64,000 nucleotides of DNA from Isoetes taiwanensis (taxonomy: Eukaryota; Streptophyta; Lycopodiopsida; Isoetales; Isoetaceae). The position numbers and the translations under genes were made by a program. The notes under the pieces were generated by a model, which was not told where the DNA came from, made no database searches, and saw only the letters and a program-made list of their open reading frames with translations. The stretch covers positions 6,852,435 through 6,916,434 of the forward strand of contig JAJEKV010000006.1 of the NCBI GenBank assembly GCA_021234155.1. Direction: 5' to 3'. This document shows, in pieces, positions 11,912-23,099 of this stretch. Positions within the stretch are counted from its first letter, which is position 1, and each line of letters begins with the position of its first letter.

Positions 11912-11933
11912 CTCTCTCTCTCTCTCTCTCTCT
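11912..11933. repeat. (CT)n microsatellite in a probable 5' UTR
   Basis: An uninterrupted CT run about 15 bp upstream of the ATG of the 105-codon ORF. CT-rich tracts are common in plant 5' leaders and core promoters, which supports this ORF being transcribed, but does not prove it. Confidence 0.8.
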
Positions 11934-11946
11934 CCCACATCCGACA

Positions 11947-12264
11947 ATGGCGCGGATTAAGACCACCGCCCGGCTGCCCACTGAAGAATCCGTGGGCTCT
12001 GCTCCACCGAAGGAAGAGGCCGCGCCTGAGGAAGAGGCCGCACCTGAGGAAGAGCCCAAGGGCACTAAGCTGAAGGTTGTCGCGAAATTTTCCTGCATGG
12101 AAGTGGTGCACATGCAAGATCATGGAGCTCATATCACTGAAAAAGTTCAGCAATGGGTTGATCGGGTGACTCCTGCAGATGAGCGGCTTTTGGAAATGAA
12201 AATCCGTGCAAGAGGGAACAATCTGTATGTGCTGATTAGGATGCCACCTCCGGGCAGTTGGTGA
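11947..12264 (+). CDS. Transposon-borne small protein with histone H3 tail-like start, 105 aa
   Basis: An intact frame from ATG 11947 to TGA 12262-12264. The N-terminus reads M-A-R-I-K-T-T-A-R, close to the H3 start in which positions A1, R2, K4, T6, A7 and R8 are conserved; K9 is replaced by leucine. Residues about 21-40 are a P-K/E-E-A-A-P repeat, and residues about 42-105 form a compact mixed segment (KLKVVAKFSCMEVV...) that I do not recognise. It lies inside the 7.2-kb transposon, convergent with the transposase-like gene, preceded by a CT-rich leader. The last codons could also be read as an exon end (GTGAAG follows), so a longer spliced product is possible. A function as a chromatin-reader decoy is conceivable but purely inferred. 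Confidence 0.55.
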   Translation: MARIKTTARLPTEESVGSAPPKEEAAPEEEAAPEEEPKGTKLKVVAKFSCMEVVHMQDHGAHITEKVQQWVDRVTPADERLLEMKIRARGNNLYVLIRMPPPGSW

Positions 12265-12571
12265 AGCGCCTCCGTTAGTCTGACCTCCGTTCCCGCCTCC
12301 GTTATTCTGATATCCGTTAAGTTATGCCCCGGGTTATGCCTCCAGGACGTCCATAATAATAGCTTAGGTTTTTTTATTTGCCATACGAAATCTCCCTAAC
12401 TTGTTTTGTAAAGCTCCTGATCTGTTTTTTTTTTGTAAAGCTCCTGATCTGATCTATTTAGGACTGCTTTGTTTTGTAAATGGCCATGAAAACAGGGATG
12501 TAAACTGCCATGCGCAGGTGTGAACCTTCCTTTTTGTAAAGTATGTTATTATAATATGAATATGAAGCAGT

Positions 12572-12918
12572 TTCAGACATTGTTCTTGTGTTTTAGTTTG
12601 TCTCTTAATATGTTTGTTTTATGTAATGTTCTTAACCGAAATCAGACTTCAAACAGTTTATGTTTTGTTGTTTCTAAAGTATGATTTTGATTATGTCTTA
12701 TGTCTTCACGTCATGCCCTTAAAAGTAGAGTGTAGGGTAACAGCATGCTTCAGACATTGTTCTTGTGTTTTAGTTTGTCTCTTAATATGTTTGTTTTATG
12801 TAATGTTCTTAACCGAAATCAGACTTCAAACAGTTTATGTTTTGTTGTTTCTAAAGTATGATTTTGATTATGTCTTATGTCTTCACGTCATGCCCTTAAA
12901 AGTAGAGTGTAGGGTAAC
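12572..12918. repeat. Tandem duplication, 177-bp period
   Basis: The segment starting TTCAGACATTG at 12572 begins again at 12749 and the two copies are almost identical up to TAGGGTAAC near 12918. It lies between the two convergent genes of the transposon and probably represents a recent local duplication of 3' flanking sequence. Confidence 0.93.
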
Positions 12919-13198
12919 AAAGACATCATTGTTTTGGAAGCATTTTATTATGCTTCTGTAAATGTTGCAGAAATAAATCATGGAGTAATGGAATCAGAAA
13001 GGCTTAAAGCACACCTAACTAACTAGTTCCACAAGCAACCAGTAGCCACTGTTTATTGCATTCAAAGTAAAGTTTAAACAAGATCACAGTTTCCAACGTA
13101 CAATGCATTAAGTAAAGCAAAGCAAATAGAACATGCACGAGATTTATACAAAGCAGAAAACTGCTCTTAAACTTAAACTGTTGAAATGGTAGCTTTAA

Positions 13199-16100
13199 TC
13201 ATAAATGATCATTGATAAAGTAGTTCACAAATATCTGCCTGAACCTTATGAACTCCCTAGACCTTCTGCTTTCCCTTGTCACCTACAAAAAAAAATGAAA
13301 GAGAAGAGACAGTTAGTAGCAGAATTCAACCATTTGAAGACGTCTAATTTAATATTACCCTACCAATATTCTGTTCACGGACAAACTTATTCAGCTGTAC
13401 TCTGTCATTATCATGCAGATGGTAAATGTTTTTGGCAGGTTCATATCTTAAAGATGCAAGAGATATGATAAACTCGAGGTCTATAAGTCGATTATCGGCC
13501 AGATCATAAGTAAACCAAGTGGACTTGCCGTCCTTGCTGCAATGTTTACTGTAATATGCCAGATTTAATTAAACTTCAAAAGACGGGCGTTTAACTAAGT
13601 CCACGGGCTCCCTACTCTCTTTCCATGCACTGCCAGATTTCCTCCTCATGCTAGGTACCCTACCAAGATACCAAACCTTATGAATTGCAGCAGATTTGTT
13701 CCTTTTTCTCGCTGAAGCTTGTCTGGTTTGTAGTGCCACCGCTGATTCCACTGGTTCTTTGAAGTACACTGCACAATCTGTCCCAATGCCGAGCAGAGTT
13801 TGTGCATCAACATTACTTTCTTCAATAGAATATACCATAGTCTTAACCCTCGTCAACCTGTCCTTTGATAGCCACGGATTCCCATTCAAATGACTCACTA
13901 TAGTTGACTTGAAGATTCCATAACAACATGCCAAGAAACATGAGATGGCTTCCTCCTCTCACATTCATCTAACATTTTGTCAAACACATGTCGTAATTCA
14001 GACCTGGCCACATCATCCTCACTAACTACCTCGTTCCTTGGATCTTCACCTTCAATCTCCATATTCTCTTCCGTGGCATCGGTCTCATCTCCCAATGTGG
14101 TAGAGCTCAGGTCTACCACACGACTACTATGAAACCAATCTTCGACCTTCCATGGCTCACTAAACCAGCCATCGCTCTCCTCAATTGTAATGCCAACGCT
14201 TGTACACAATGCTTGTGTAGCAGCAAGCCCTTCCTTTAAGGCCTCGATAATCTTGTCATCCGTATCCACGCCATCAGACCGCAAGGTTACGGGTGAGCAC
14301 ATCCCCATTGGTATCTACCTTCTTTTCTAACTCTTCCCAAATGTGTTCTTGCTTAGCATGTGCTGCAGGAAACAGGAGGGTAGTGGCTGCTTGAAACTCG
14401 GAAATATGATTGAGAGCAGAGGCACTCTCCAACAAGTCTGCCCCGTCATAGGCTCTTTCGTTACGCACCATGCCACCGACTTTCGAGAAGAAGTTCTCAC
14501 ATACGCCCCGATCCCGGTAATCGTAAGGGCAACTCTAAATGCCCAAATTCGAACTAAAATACTTTATTAGCAAAGACGACAAAATGGCATGACAATTGCA
14601 CGTCTATAAAGGTTTCCCGACTAATGAAGTTCTTACTCAACGAATGCGTGCTGTGGTTCGTCAACCACAGCCTCCAAAGCCTGTTATGCACCTAAAGTTT
14701 TAAAGATAATACCAAATTGAAAGTAGCAAACAGGATTCCAGCTCACCTAAAGAAGAAGGATACCGCTAAAAGCAGCCTTTAATCCGAGCCCTCAAGTCCA
14801 AAGTAGGTGAGAGGAAGATGTCAATATATGATGCCACGACTTCCGTGATAAACTTTGGTGCCCAAATTCCGCATTGGAGGGCTGCAGAACCATTGCTTAG
14901 TTCGTCCAAGCATTGATGAACCTTTCTAGAAGCAAGGCGCTATGCCACCCTCCGTTTTTTGCCGATCCTGGCGCTTCACGTCTCCAAGTTGCAGCCCATG
15001 CTTCCCTTGGCATAACTCAAAGACATGGTGTATGTCATTGAGAGTCACTAACTCGTTCCCTAAGTACAACCTTCTAGAGGCACTATCCATGGGATTAACA
15101 AGCTTCTTACCGTTGCAGCACCTAAATCTTGGTCATGAAGCCCATAAACATCCTTATTTCTCGAGGCACTTAGTGGCCAACCGCCCCACCTAAACCTTGA
15201 ATGTGTTGTGCGGGTGCAGACACGGATGTATAATCTGCAAACATGCACGCCCCTTCTCCTCGAAGTCTCCATCCGAGCTGTGGCCGATTAGAGGGCCCAC
15301 AACCATTCTCAAGTGCACATTCCACAAGTCTTGGATTTGCTGCCACTGACGTCTAACCTCAAGGTGATCAAATCTGTTACATGTCAGAATAATGGCAAGA
15401 ACGAGTCTGGGCAGCTTCCTATGCAAGGGATTCACGATAAGAACTCTTGCATAGTGCGAAATGACATTCTCCTCGAAGGCATTGATAATTATGTTGTAGC
15501 CCTCTTCATCGGAGCCAACTAACACCTCAAATGTGCCATTGCAAGCATGGCCTTCTTTCTTTCCACAAAAGCCGAGCAAGCAGTCATCTCTGGGAATCCA
15601 ATGTACAGCCCGCTTTATGACGGTCTCGTCCTCACCACAATTCTTTTGGAACCCCCCACCCCAAATCCAAGTCTTTGGCGTTGCATGTGTCGAGTGTAGA
15701 CACGAGCAAGATGCTTGAATGTTTCTTCCCTAAGACCGACCTTGTAAAAGAAGCTTTCGTGTGGAGTTTTATAGTGGTGGACATACTCGGACTGCAAAAT
15801 TGAGAGAAAGAAAATTGTGCATTCTTCTCCCTCCCCATATCTTAATTGTTTCAAACAACGCCTTTGTGGTTTCCCTGTATCTTCTTTTATGGCCTGGTCT
15901 GATTATGTTTTGAGCTATGTCCCTTAGAAAATCCCAAAGAGCTGGTTTTCCACTAAATTTACCTTGTCGATGTGCCTCCACTATGTCCCCGAAGAATCTG
16001 GCCGACATCTTTCTCGTTCATTGACTCCTCGGACTCCCTCTTAGCGACCTTTCTTTCATGGACAATGCAGTAACTCTCATTTTGGAAAACATTAATTCCT

Positions 16101-17898
16101 TATGTAACTTCCTTACCTCATGAACTGCAGACCTGGCCATCTTCTTGATCTCAATTGCATTCAAGTAATCTGATCTAATACATAATTTTGTGGTTCTAAA
16201 TCCCCTTGCCACCTTGTCATCGGTCTGTCTATGCACTCTCATGTAAAAATCCCTCTCTTTCGGAATAGCAGCACATAAAGAACATTGATAATTTTCAAAG
16301 GGTTCACCTTTAAGACTGACCCTCTTGCATTTCTTATGCCTAAACGAGCCACTAATCTCTATTAAACCCTGCCCGACTACAAATGTATGCTGCAATGCAG
16401 GTTCACAATACCAATGTGTCCCTTCTTTCAGCTCATGCAGAAAGGGTCTTAAATCCTTAACTTTATCTCCATACCTATATTTGTTCTGCCAAAAGCCCCA
16501 GCATAGTAGAGCCAAGGACGTTTCTAGTACCGAAATACGACAATGAAACCCTAGATACCTTACAAACTTAAAATACAAACCACTTATGAAGCCACTAAGA
16601 GTACTCACGTGAATTGTTACTTGATGAAGCTTGGCTGCTCGAGCTTGGAGGGCACGGAGGATTTGCTGCTCATGTCAAAATTAGTCCGAATCAGGTGAGA
16701 TTATTCAACATTATAGCAGCTAAAACGTGAACACTACTTCTAGCAAATAAAATAGAGGTTACCTCTTGCAAAAAAAGAATGCAATTTTCCTTGTTGCGGG
16801 TCTGCTTCAACCCATTTCTTCGGCCTGCCACCTCTTGCTGCTTGGTCACTTGACTCCTTACCTGTATTCATGACAGCATGCACGTGTCTCTTAGATAGAA
16901 TATGATCTTTCGTGTGGCCATTAAGACATCCAGTTCTTGGAAACAGTTCGAGAAGCCTTTCACACATGGCACAAACAACACGAATGTCATCAAGTTTAGT
17001 ATATCCACCAACGCTGCTCTCATAAAGCTTGAACACAACATCAAAAATTCTAGTTTCTTCTTGAAACTTTGCAATGGCAAAGCAGCGACTAATGTACTTT
17101 CTACTAGAGTTTGATTCTCCTTGCAAATGTCCAGCTCCTCCTCAACATTGCAAGGCTGATCCTCCTTCTCCACACCCCCGCTCTCCCTTCTCCTCACACT
17201 TGAGGTTACGCTTCGTAATTATCGGCATGACCCTTGGACTTCAAGTGGCTGCGTTCAAAGTTACACAAGGTATCATCTCCACCTTTACCATAACGTTTCT
17301 CACATTCAAGACACCAAATAGCAAATACTTGTTTACCATGGGCATCATAAGAACACAATTCAAACCTGTCTTTTCGATTCTTTCGCTGCAGCTTTGAACT
17401 TAACTTCCTCAAAGCAACTTGCCATTTGGCAACATCAAACCTTGTTGCTAACTTGGATAGCAACCTATTCTTTGAAAAATTCAAATCTGATACATCATCT
17501 AAAAAGGCGGTATCTTCAACGAGAACAAGTTCATCATCATGAGTTACCTCTTCATTGGTCTGCTCCTCGGCTATGACAGTCTGGTCTACCATCTCAAATT
17601 GGAGATTTTGAGATGAAATGCTCTCAACAACAGTCCTCTGCCTTTTTTGTGCAGGCTCTCCAACCACCTTGATAGTAACCTCGTCACCACAAACCTTAAA
17701 CCTTACCTCCTGCCTTGACGTGAAGGCCACTTCCCTATCTCCAAGAAATACAAATTCTTTCTCATCCTCCAGTAGCCCGTCCTGTCTTATTTCATTGCGG
17801 ACATCCACGTAAGTGCATTCTTGGGACACCATCACGAGGCCAAGGTCAGCCACGATTCCACAACCTTCATTCACCTTAACAACTATCGTCCTTTCCAT
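13199..17898 (-). pseudogene. Large transposase-like gene of the 7.2-kb element, decayed
   Basis: Starts at ATG 17896-17898. Exon 1 (to about 17207) has a beta-grasp-like N-terminus, an acidic linker and a zinc finger C-L-E-C...H-x5-H. Exon 2 (about 17121-16763, donor AGAG/GTAACC) holds a second finger (C-A-M-C...H...H). Exon 3 (16668-16609) ends at a GTGAGT donor. Exon 4 holds LCWGFW, a W-Y-C-E-P block, N-Y-Q-C-S-L-C and, after a TGA at 16018-16020, a D-F-L-R-D and K-I-W-G-G block. Further blocks in changing frames read GFCGKK, TCNRFD, GPLIGHSSDGD, KDVYGLHDQD, then near 14500-14440 CENFFSKVGGM and ERAYDGADLL, then SHLNGNPWLSKDRLTRVK near 13890. A TAA at 13569-13571 interrupts the last part; the frame resumes and probably splices to a short exon ending at TGA 13199. 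I recall similar unnamed proteins in plants and animals but cannot name the family. Confidence 0.75.
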
Positions 17899-18446
17899 TT
17901 TCTTCAGCCTGACACAAGCAAAGAAACAGCAAAGTAATATTAGAGAGCTGCTTGTGAATGTATAGCGTTACCGACATGCATGCACAAAACTGATCTTAAC
18001 AGACCTTACTTAGATGCAAAAACCCTCTAAAAACCAGATTTTCACCACGGATCTCACAGAATGGAGGCCGAAATGGAGAAAGGGGAAGCTTGGCCTGCAA
18101 AAAAAAGAGCATCAACAATGCAAATGGACTTTAAAATCAAATGCATCAACAATGGTTTATGCTGCTTGTCTAACTACTTCCTAATCCGTTCATGACTAAA
18201 CTCTGTGCTAGATTTTTATGTGGCAGGGACGAAAAAACTTCAAAACATTACCTCCGAAACACCAAATCCTAAAACGTTTTTCTAGCATGTGCGCTTCGGA
18301 TTCAAACCCCTAAAACGTACTCTTACGCCTTAGCAGCTCCTAGAAATCCATCCCTGGACCGTGGAAAATGCATACATCTGGGCGCCAAAACGTATGAGCG
18401 CCCGCATGTATACGTACTATTTTTTTTCGAAAAAACCCCTCTCCCC

Positions 18447-18491
18447 TCCACGCACATGTATTCTACGGAATACATACGTGAACCCCCCGGG
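18447..18491 (-). repeat. Right terminal inverted repeat
   Basis: GTGAACCCCCCGGG at 18478-18491 is the exact complement of the left end, and 18449-18458 matches the second inverted block. The TSD follows at 18492-18499. Confidence 0.93.
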
Positions 18492-18499
18492 TGACATTG
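18492..18499. repeat. Target-site duplication, right copy
   Basis: TGACATTG, identical to 11284-11291. Confidence 0.93.
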
Positions 18500-21400
18500 T
18501 TTCTTTCAAGTTCATATATCTTGTGAATATTTGTTGAGGAGGTTGTGAAGTTACATGAAGTGCCAAGACAATTGAAGTTACCTTGTGAACATATGTTGAG
18601 GTCGTGAAGTTGCATGAAGGAATATCGATTGCCTAGACAAATTATTCTAGAATTCCCAAATAGAAACCCAGCACTTACAAATATCAGGATGTTATGGAGT
18701 TGCATGAAGCAAGTACCAATTGCCATGCAATGTAAGTTTATTCAAACATTTTCAAATAGAATTATCATGGAAGACAGTAGCAGTTTAAATCACATAGCAC
18801 TCCTCAAATTTCTAGTTTAATCTGAGATGCAAAAGTGCAGAAAGAAGCAATGCAAATTTTGGCAACCCAAATGTTCATCTATGATAAAGCAAGATATCAT
18901 GGTCATCCAAAAAGTAAGAACCTACAAACATGCGTTTGAGCTTGCAAGAGCTTGCAATTGATTTGATGTCACATCTCCTGCTCTGAATGTGAAATTATAC
19001 ATCAAAAAAGTCCTTGAAACTTCAAATGATTGATATTCCCTACTCATAATGGAGAGAGAATAGCATATCTTCGAGAGATAGCCTATCTTCAGTGAGAATA
19101 GCCTATCGCTTTGCCAGAGCGATAAAACCAGCAAGTGCACCTAAGCCATCACGCAAATGCAAAGCCTCACAGTTCCAAATGATTGATTTGCTCTTATCAG
19201 AAAGACATTTGTACATTCTTCATACATTCCTTATGGATTTAAGGGGCCTTAGAAGATGGGAATCAATAATGGATGCACACTTGGTTGTGATCTTTCTGTT
19301 CTTAACCTGGCATCCTATTCGAATGCTCAAGTAGACAAAAGGGGGCCAGTATACCTTTTATTATCAAAAAGAATAGAAAAGCCAAGAGAAGTTGAGTTCA
19401 GACTGAAGCGCTATTCACAGTCTTCATGTCATCTTGTTTTTTGCCCATAGTATGCAAGCAATTAGTTCTTATAAAAGGATACAAAACTTAAGAGAAGCTA
19501 GTTGAAACTAAAGGCGCTTATACATGCTTTTCATGCCAATCCATGATCTTCACGCCATCTTCATTTTTGCTCCATAGCATGCAAGCAATCAGTTCAATCA
19601 ATAAAAATAAATACATAAATAAGATAAAATAAATTGTAGATCATAGAATTCAAATGTAATATCTAGATTTTGAATATCTACTATAATAGATAGGCTAGCA
19701 ATCTAAAGGTTTTTGCATTTGCTTTTGAGGTAATTCGCCTATGTTGGGGTCAAAATATGGAGTCTGGTTGACACCACTTCTTACATAGAAGGAAGAGATA
19801 CATGTAAGCAATTTAGATTCCTTAACACCTTGGCTCTGTCAGAAGCAATGGGACTGCTGAATGCAGTGTGCATGGTCTTATTCCAGAATGGCAAGATCTC
19901 TCCACTAATAATCTAAATCAGAAGCCCCATGCATTATGCAATCGTTCACCAGGCCGAAAGTACGGTTATGATATAGAAGAACATTCTTCTGTTGTTGCTG
20001 TCTAATATAATACTACTGCTATTGAACATAACTCAACAATCAAAATCACTCAAAAAAGTTGGGAAGATAATTTTAAGCTGAAGAAAATATCCAAACCGTG
20101 TATCCTAACAAATAAGATGAGGCTACAATAAATGATCATGGCTTTAACCTATCGAAAGATAGCTGGACACTTTTCAAGAGAATAAATACTGAGGTTTTCC
20201 TTTGAGTTGTAGCATGGCAACCATTCTACACTGGTTATAAATGATTGATTTTGTACTGAAGGTATGCTACTCATGCAAATCCATCCAATAGCACACAACA
20301 TCATATGAATGTCATCAATGTGCACATAAATCCACTCAGCTTTTTCCAAGGACAATAAGCTATGATCTACTGTTTTTAAAGCTAGAAATGAAACCAACCT
20401 GTAGCAAAATCAGTTGAATGTCAGGCTTGTGAAACTCCAGATAGTTGAAGTTTAGCTTATTGTGAATTCACTTGATAAACCAAGCTATTATGGACAAACA
20501 AACCTGCGTACAAAGTGCACACATAAGAACTGGCTCTTTACAATAGTGATAGCGAAAGCATAATTAGGACTTCTATACTATAGAAAGCAGATGTATACAT
20601 AACGTATATGAGCAACCAGTTAAAAGGCTATCTTTGATGTTTACTCCACTAAACAACTCCATTGTCCCTGTGGAAGTGCTGCATTCATTTCGTTGCATAA
20701 GAGCTTAAGCTTGACTGTTATTACTTACACAGCTTATACGGTTTCTGTTTACTCATATGGTTTCTGTTTACTCATTCTGTCTCTGCCAAAACGTCCCTTG
20801 CTTTTGTATTGCTACTGCAATGACCCAGTTCTGAGGCTACATATTGACACTGCGAGCAAGGAAGAGGGACTGGCAAAAGGGGCTATTGCTGGGGCTTGGG
20901 TGTAGGCCTGGGCAATAACCATCCTAGCACTTCAAAACAAATCTGTGGCATATCTACCACACATAGCACCAACCTCTATAAGGGGATTAATAATTAATAT
21001 TATTAAACCTGTGGATCTGTCTAGCATACTTTTTAAGCAACTAATGTGCATGCATTTCGTGACCTGTTAATCTCTTAGTCTTACAAAGATAGAAGCACAG
21101 AATTTATGTCCAGACCAAGAAAGTTCATCCATGCTGGGAATATAAGCCAATAACAGATACATACTATTTTTAAATAATTAGACAAAAAGCAAAACAACTT
21201 CTATTTTTCCAGCCCCGTAACTATTCATGGTATAACTTTTCTACGTTATTAAAGCATGCTCTTAGGTTTGGTTCATAGCAATATAAATGATCAAACCTGA
21301 TAAGGAGCTCATCTACATCCAGCATCTTGTTTTAAATCATCATTACTTGGTCCAGCATCAACTGTATCATTCATATTTCTCTGGTGGAAGATCTCTCTAC

Positions 21401-23099
21401 GTATTACAGAACCCGCACTTAAATCGAAGATAAAAAATCAGATCTATCAAGATCTTCCAAGCAGTCTATGAAAATCGTTCCTCATAAGCATAGCCATATA
21501 CCTTTTGGAGGCCACAATTGCACATCAGTATGTAGAATCTGCTTCAAGATGTGCTCTATAAGCACCATATTCAGTGCATTAATCTGCTTGATTGCCCTTG
21601 TTTTCTGCAAGCATAAAAGCAAGCCAGTGCTATAAAAAACAGTATTCGTCATGCTTCAGAAGGCCACATCAGCAATAAGGCTTTGTGGACAGCTGCATCT
21701 AAGCAATAAGATCCCAGCCCTAAAATGCAGATTCTACTTCTCTAATCATTGATGCGTTTCAATAAAAGCAATACCTGACATGTATTCCCTTCTAGCAATT
21801 GTCAAATCCAGTGTGACCCAGAGTTGATTCGACTTGTAGAGCTATGTTCTGAAAGATCCAAAGCAAACTAAAAGCCAAAGTTATTCAAACTCCCAAATCA
21901 GTAGAAATCAATAGATGAACAGAAGCGATTTACAAAATCGATTTATCAATCCACAGATCAACAGACCTACCAAATTGATCCATTGCATGCATCTACCGTT
22001 GATCTATTTGCCAAGAATCATTATGTAACGATTTTTACAGCATCTTGTTGCAACAAAAAACACCATTTCACATACCCATCAGCAAAAATATATGAAATCG
22101 CACCTGTTTTCGAGCTCAAAGAGGATCTATCCATTTCGGAATAGGATCTATCCATTTCGGAATGGATACTATACTGCTGGTGAATAGACGGTGCAGACAG
22201 AAAGGGGAAAACATTCGTGGCAATGCATGCCCGGATGCAAAGGGGCAAAAAAGCAAGAAAACCCTCAAAAACCCGCAGCTTGAAATCATATTAAAAAATT
22301 TGATAGCGATTTTTGGAGGCACCGGAATATTTTCCGACAACGAAAATGCCAACAATCTTAGGAAATCATGCTTAAAAAAAAACCAAAAACTTTTCTCACC
22401 AAATCGGGAAATCCCAAATTAACAAGATTGATTTTGATAGACTATATTTGATATATTATGGTACATTCCAAGACAATGTCTGAGGACATAGCTAAGTGTT
22501 CATATCCGTCACCTCCTGAAGATATGATCTCAGTAACCCCACTGAAGCTGTATCCCCAACATCACATGGAGGGGCTGGTTAGACGAGATCAACTCAGTAT
22601 AGCGTGTCCATATATGGTCGAATGCTGGACGGTTCTGAAGAGTGTAACATTCATCCTCAATGACACCCAGTTGATAACGCTGACAAAGCTTATCCTCGCA
22701 TGCCTCTTGAATCCATCCGCCTGTCTTAATTCTGAGGCAATATGCACTTGTATGAATTGAAGCTGTCTGTTTGTTCTTCTTCATGGGCAAATGTGTATGC
22801 AAGTGGCACTGTGGACCCATTCAAATATGGGATTGATCTGGTGCTGTTGGTGTGCTATCTTACCTATTCCAGGGTATCAGCATCCCAAAGCTTACTGAAA
22901 AGGCAAGCATTGAGATACTGCATCAAGTTATGGTTATCTTTTTCAATTTGTACCTGTATATATGCACCTGTGCTCCTGCACATTCCATTGGCCTAGCAAG
23001 CTTTAAAGCATTATGGATATTGCTACAGTTTATGTAACGGTTCTGGCCCCTTGTCAGTCTAATATACATATTTGTGCATGGTACGTACATGAGGCATAC
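18500..23099. other. Long AT-rich intergenic stretch
   Basis: No gene recognised on either strand. Only short frames occur; one minus-strand frame near 20149-20397 follows an acceptor-like TTGCTACAG, but no family or partner exon is evident. Near 18530-18620 a GTTGAGG...GTGAAGTT/GCATGAAG motif recurs, and 22122-22163 holds a short tandem repeat. Confidence 0.5.
22122..22163. repeat. 21-bp tandem repeat, two exact copies
   Basis: AGGATCTATCCATTTCGGAAT occurs back to back at 22122 and 22143. No gene is associated. Confidence 0.85.

Larger units (their letters stand above)
11292..18491. mobile_element. Complete 7,200-bp DNA transposon, superfamily unassigned
   Basis: Bounded by perfect 14-bp terminal inverted repeats (11292-11305 and 18478-18491, CCCGGGGGGTTCAC inward) and flanked by an exact 8-bp direct duplication TGACATTG. 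A second inverted block, CATGTGCGTG at 11327-11336 and its complement at 18449-18458, lies at nearly equal distance from each end (35 and 33 bp), so the inverted termini are imperfectly about 45 bp long. Inside are a large minus-strand transposase-like gene (13199-17898, decayed), a convergent plus-strand ORF (11947-12264) and a 177-bp tandem duplication. Eight-bp duplications are made by hAT and P elements and, as I recall, by the Zisupton/KDZ group; the termini do not look like typical hAT ends. Confidence 0.92.

Noticed and set aside
13205-13468. Plus-strand 87-codon frame
   Set aside because: It is the reverse of the C-terminal end of the transposase-like gene, including its last intron.
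11292-18491. Classification of the 7.2-kb transposon as hAT from its 8-bp TSD alone
   Set aside because: Other superfamilies also give 8-bp duplications, the ends are not hAT-like and no hAT dimerisation domain was seen.
20149-20397. Minus-strand frame after an acceptor-like site
   Set aside because: Single isolated block with no partner exon, donor or family resemblance.
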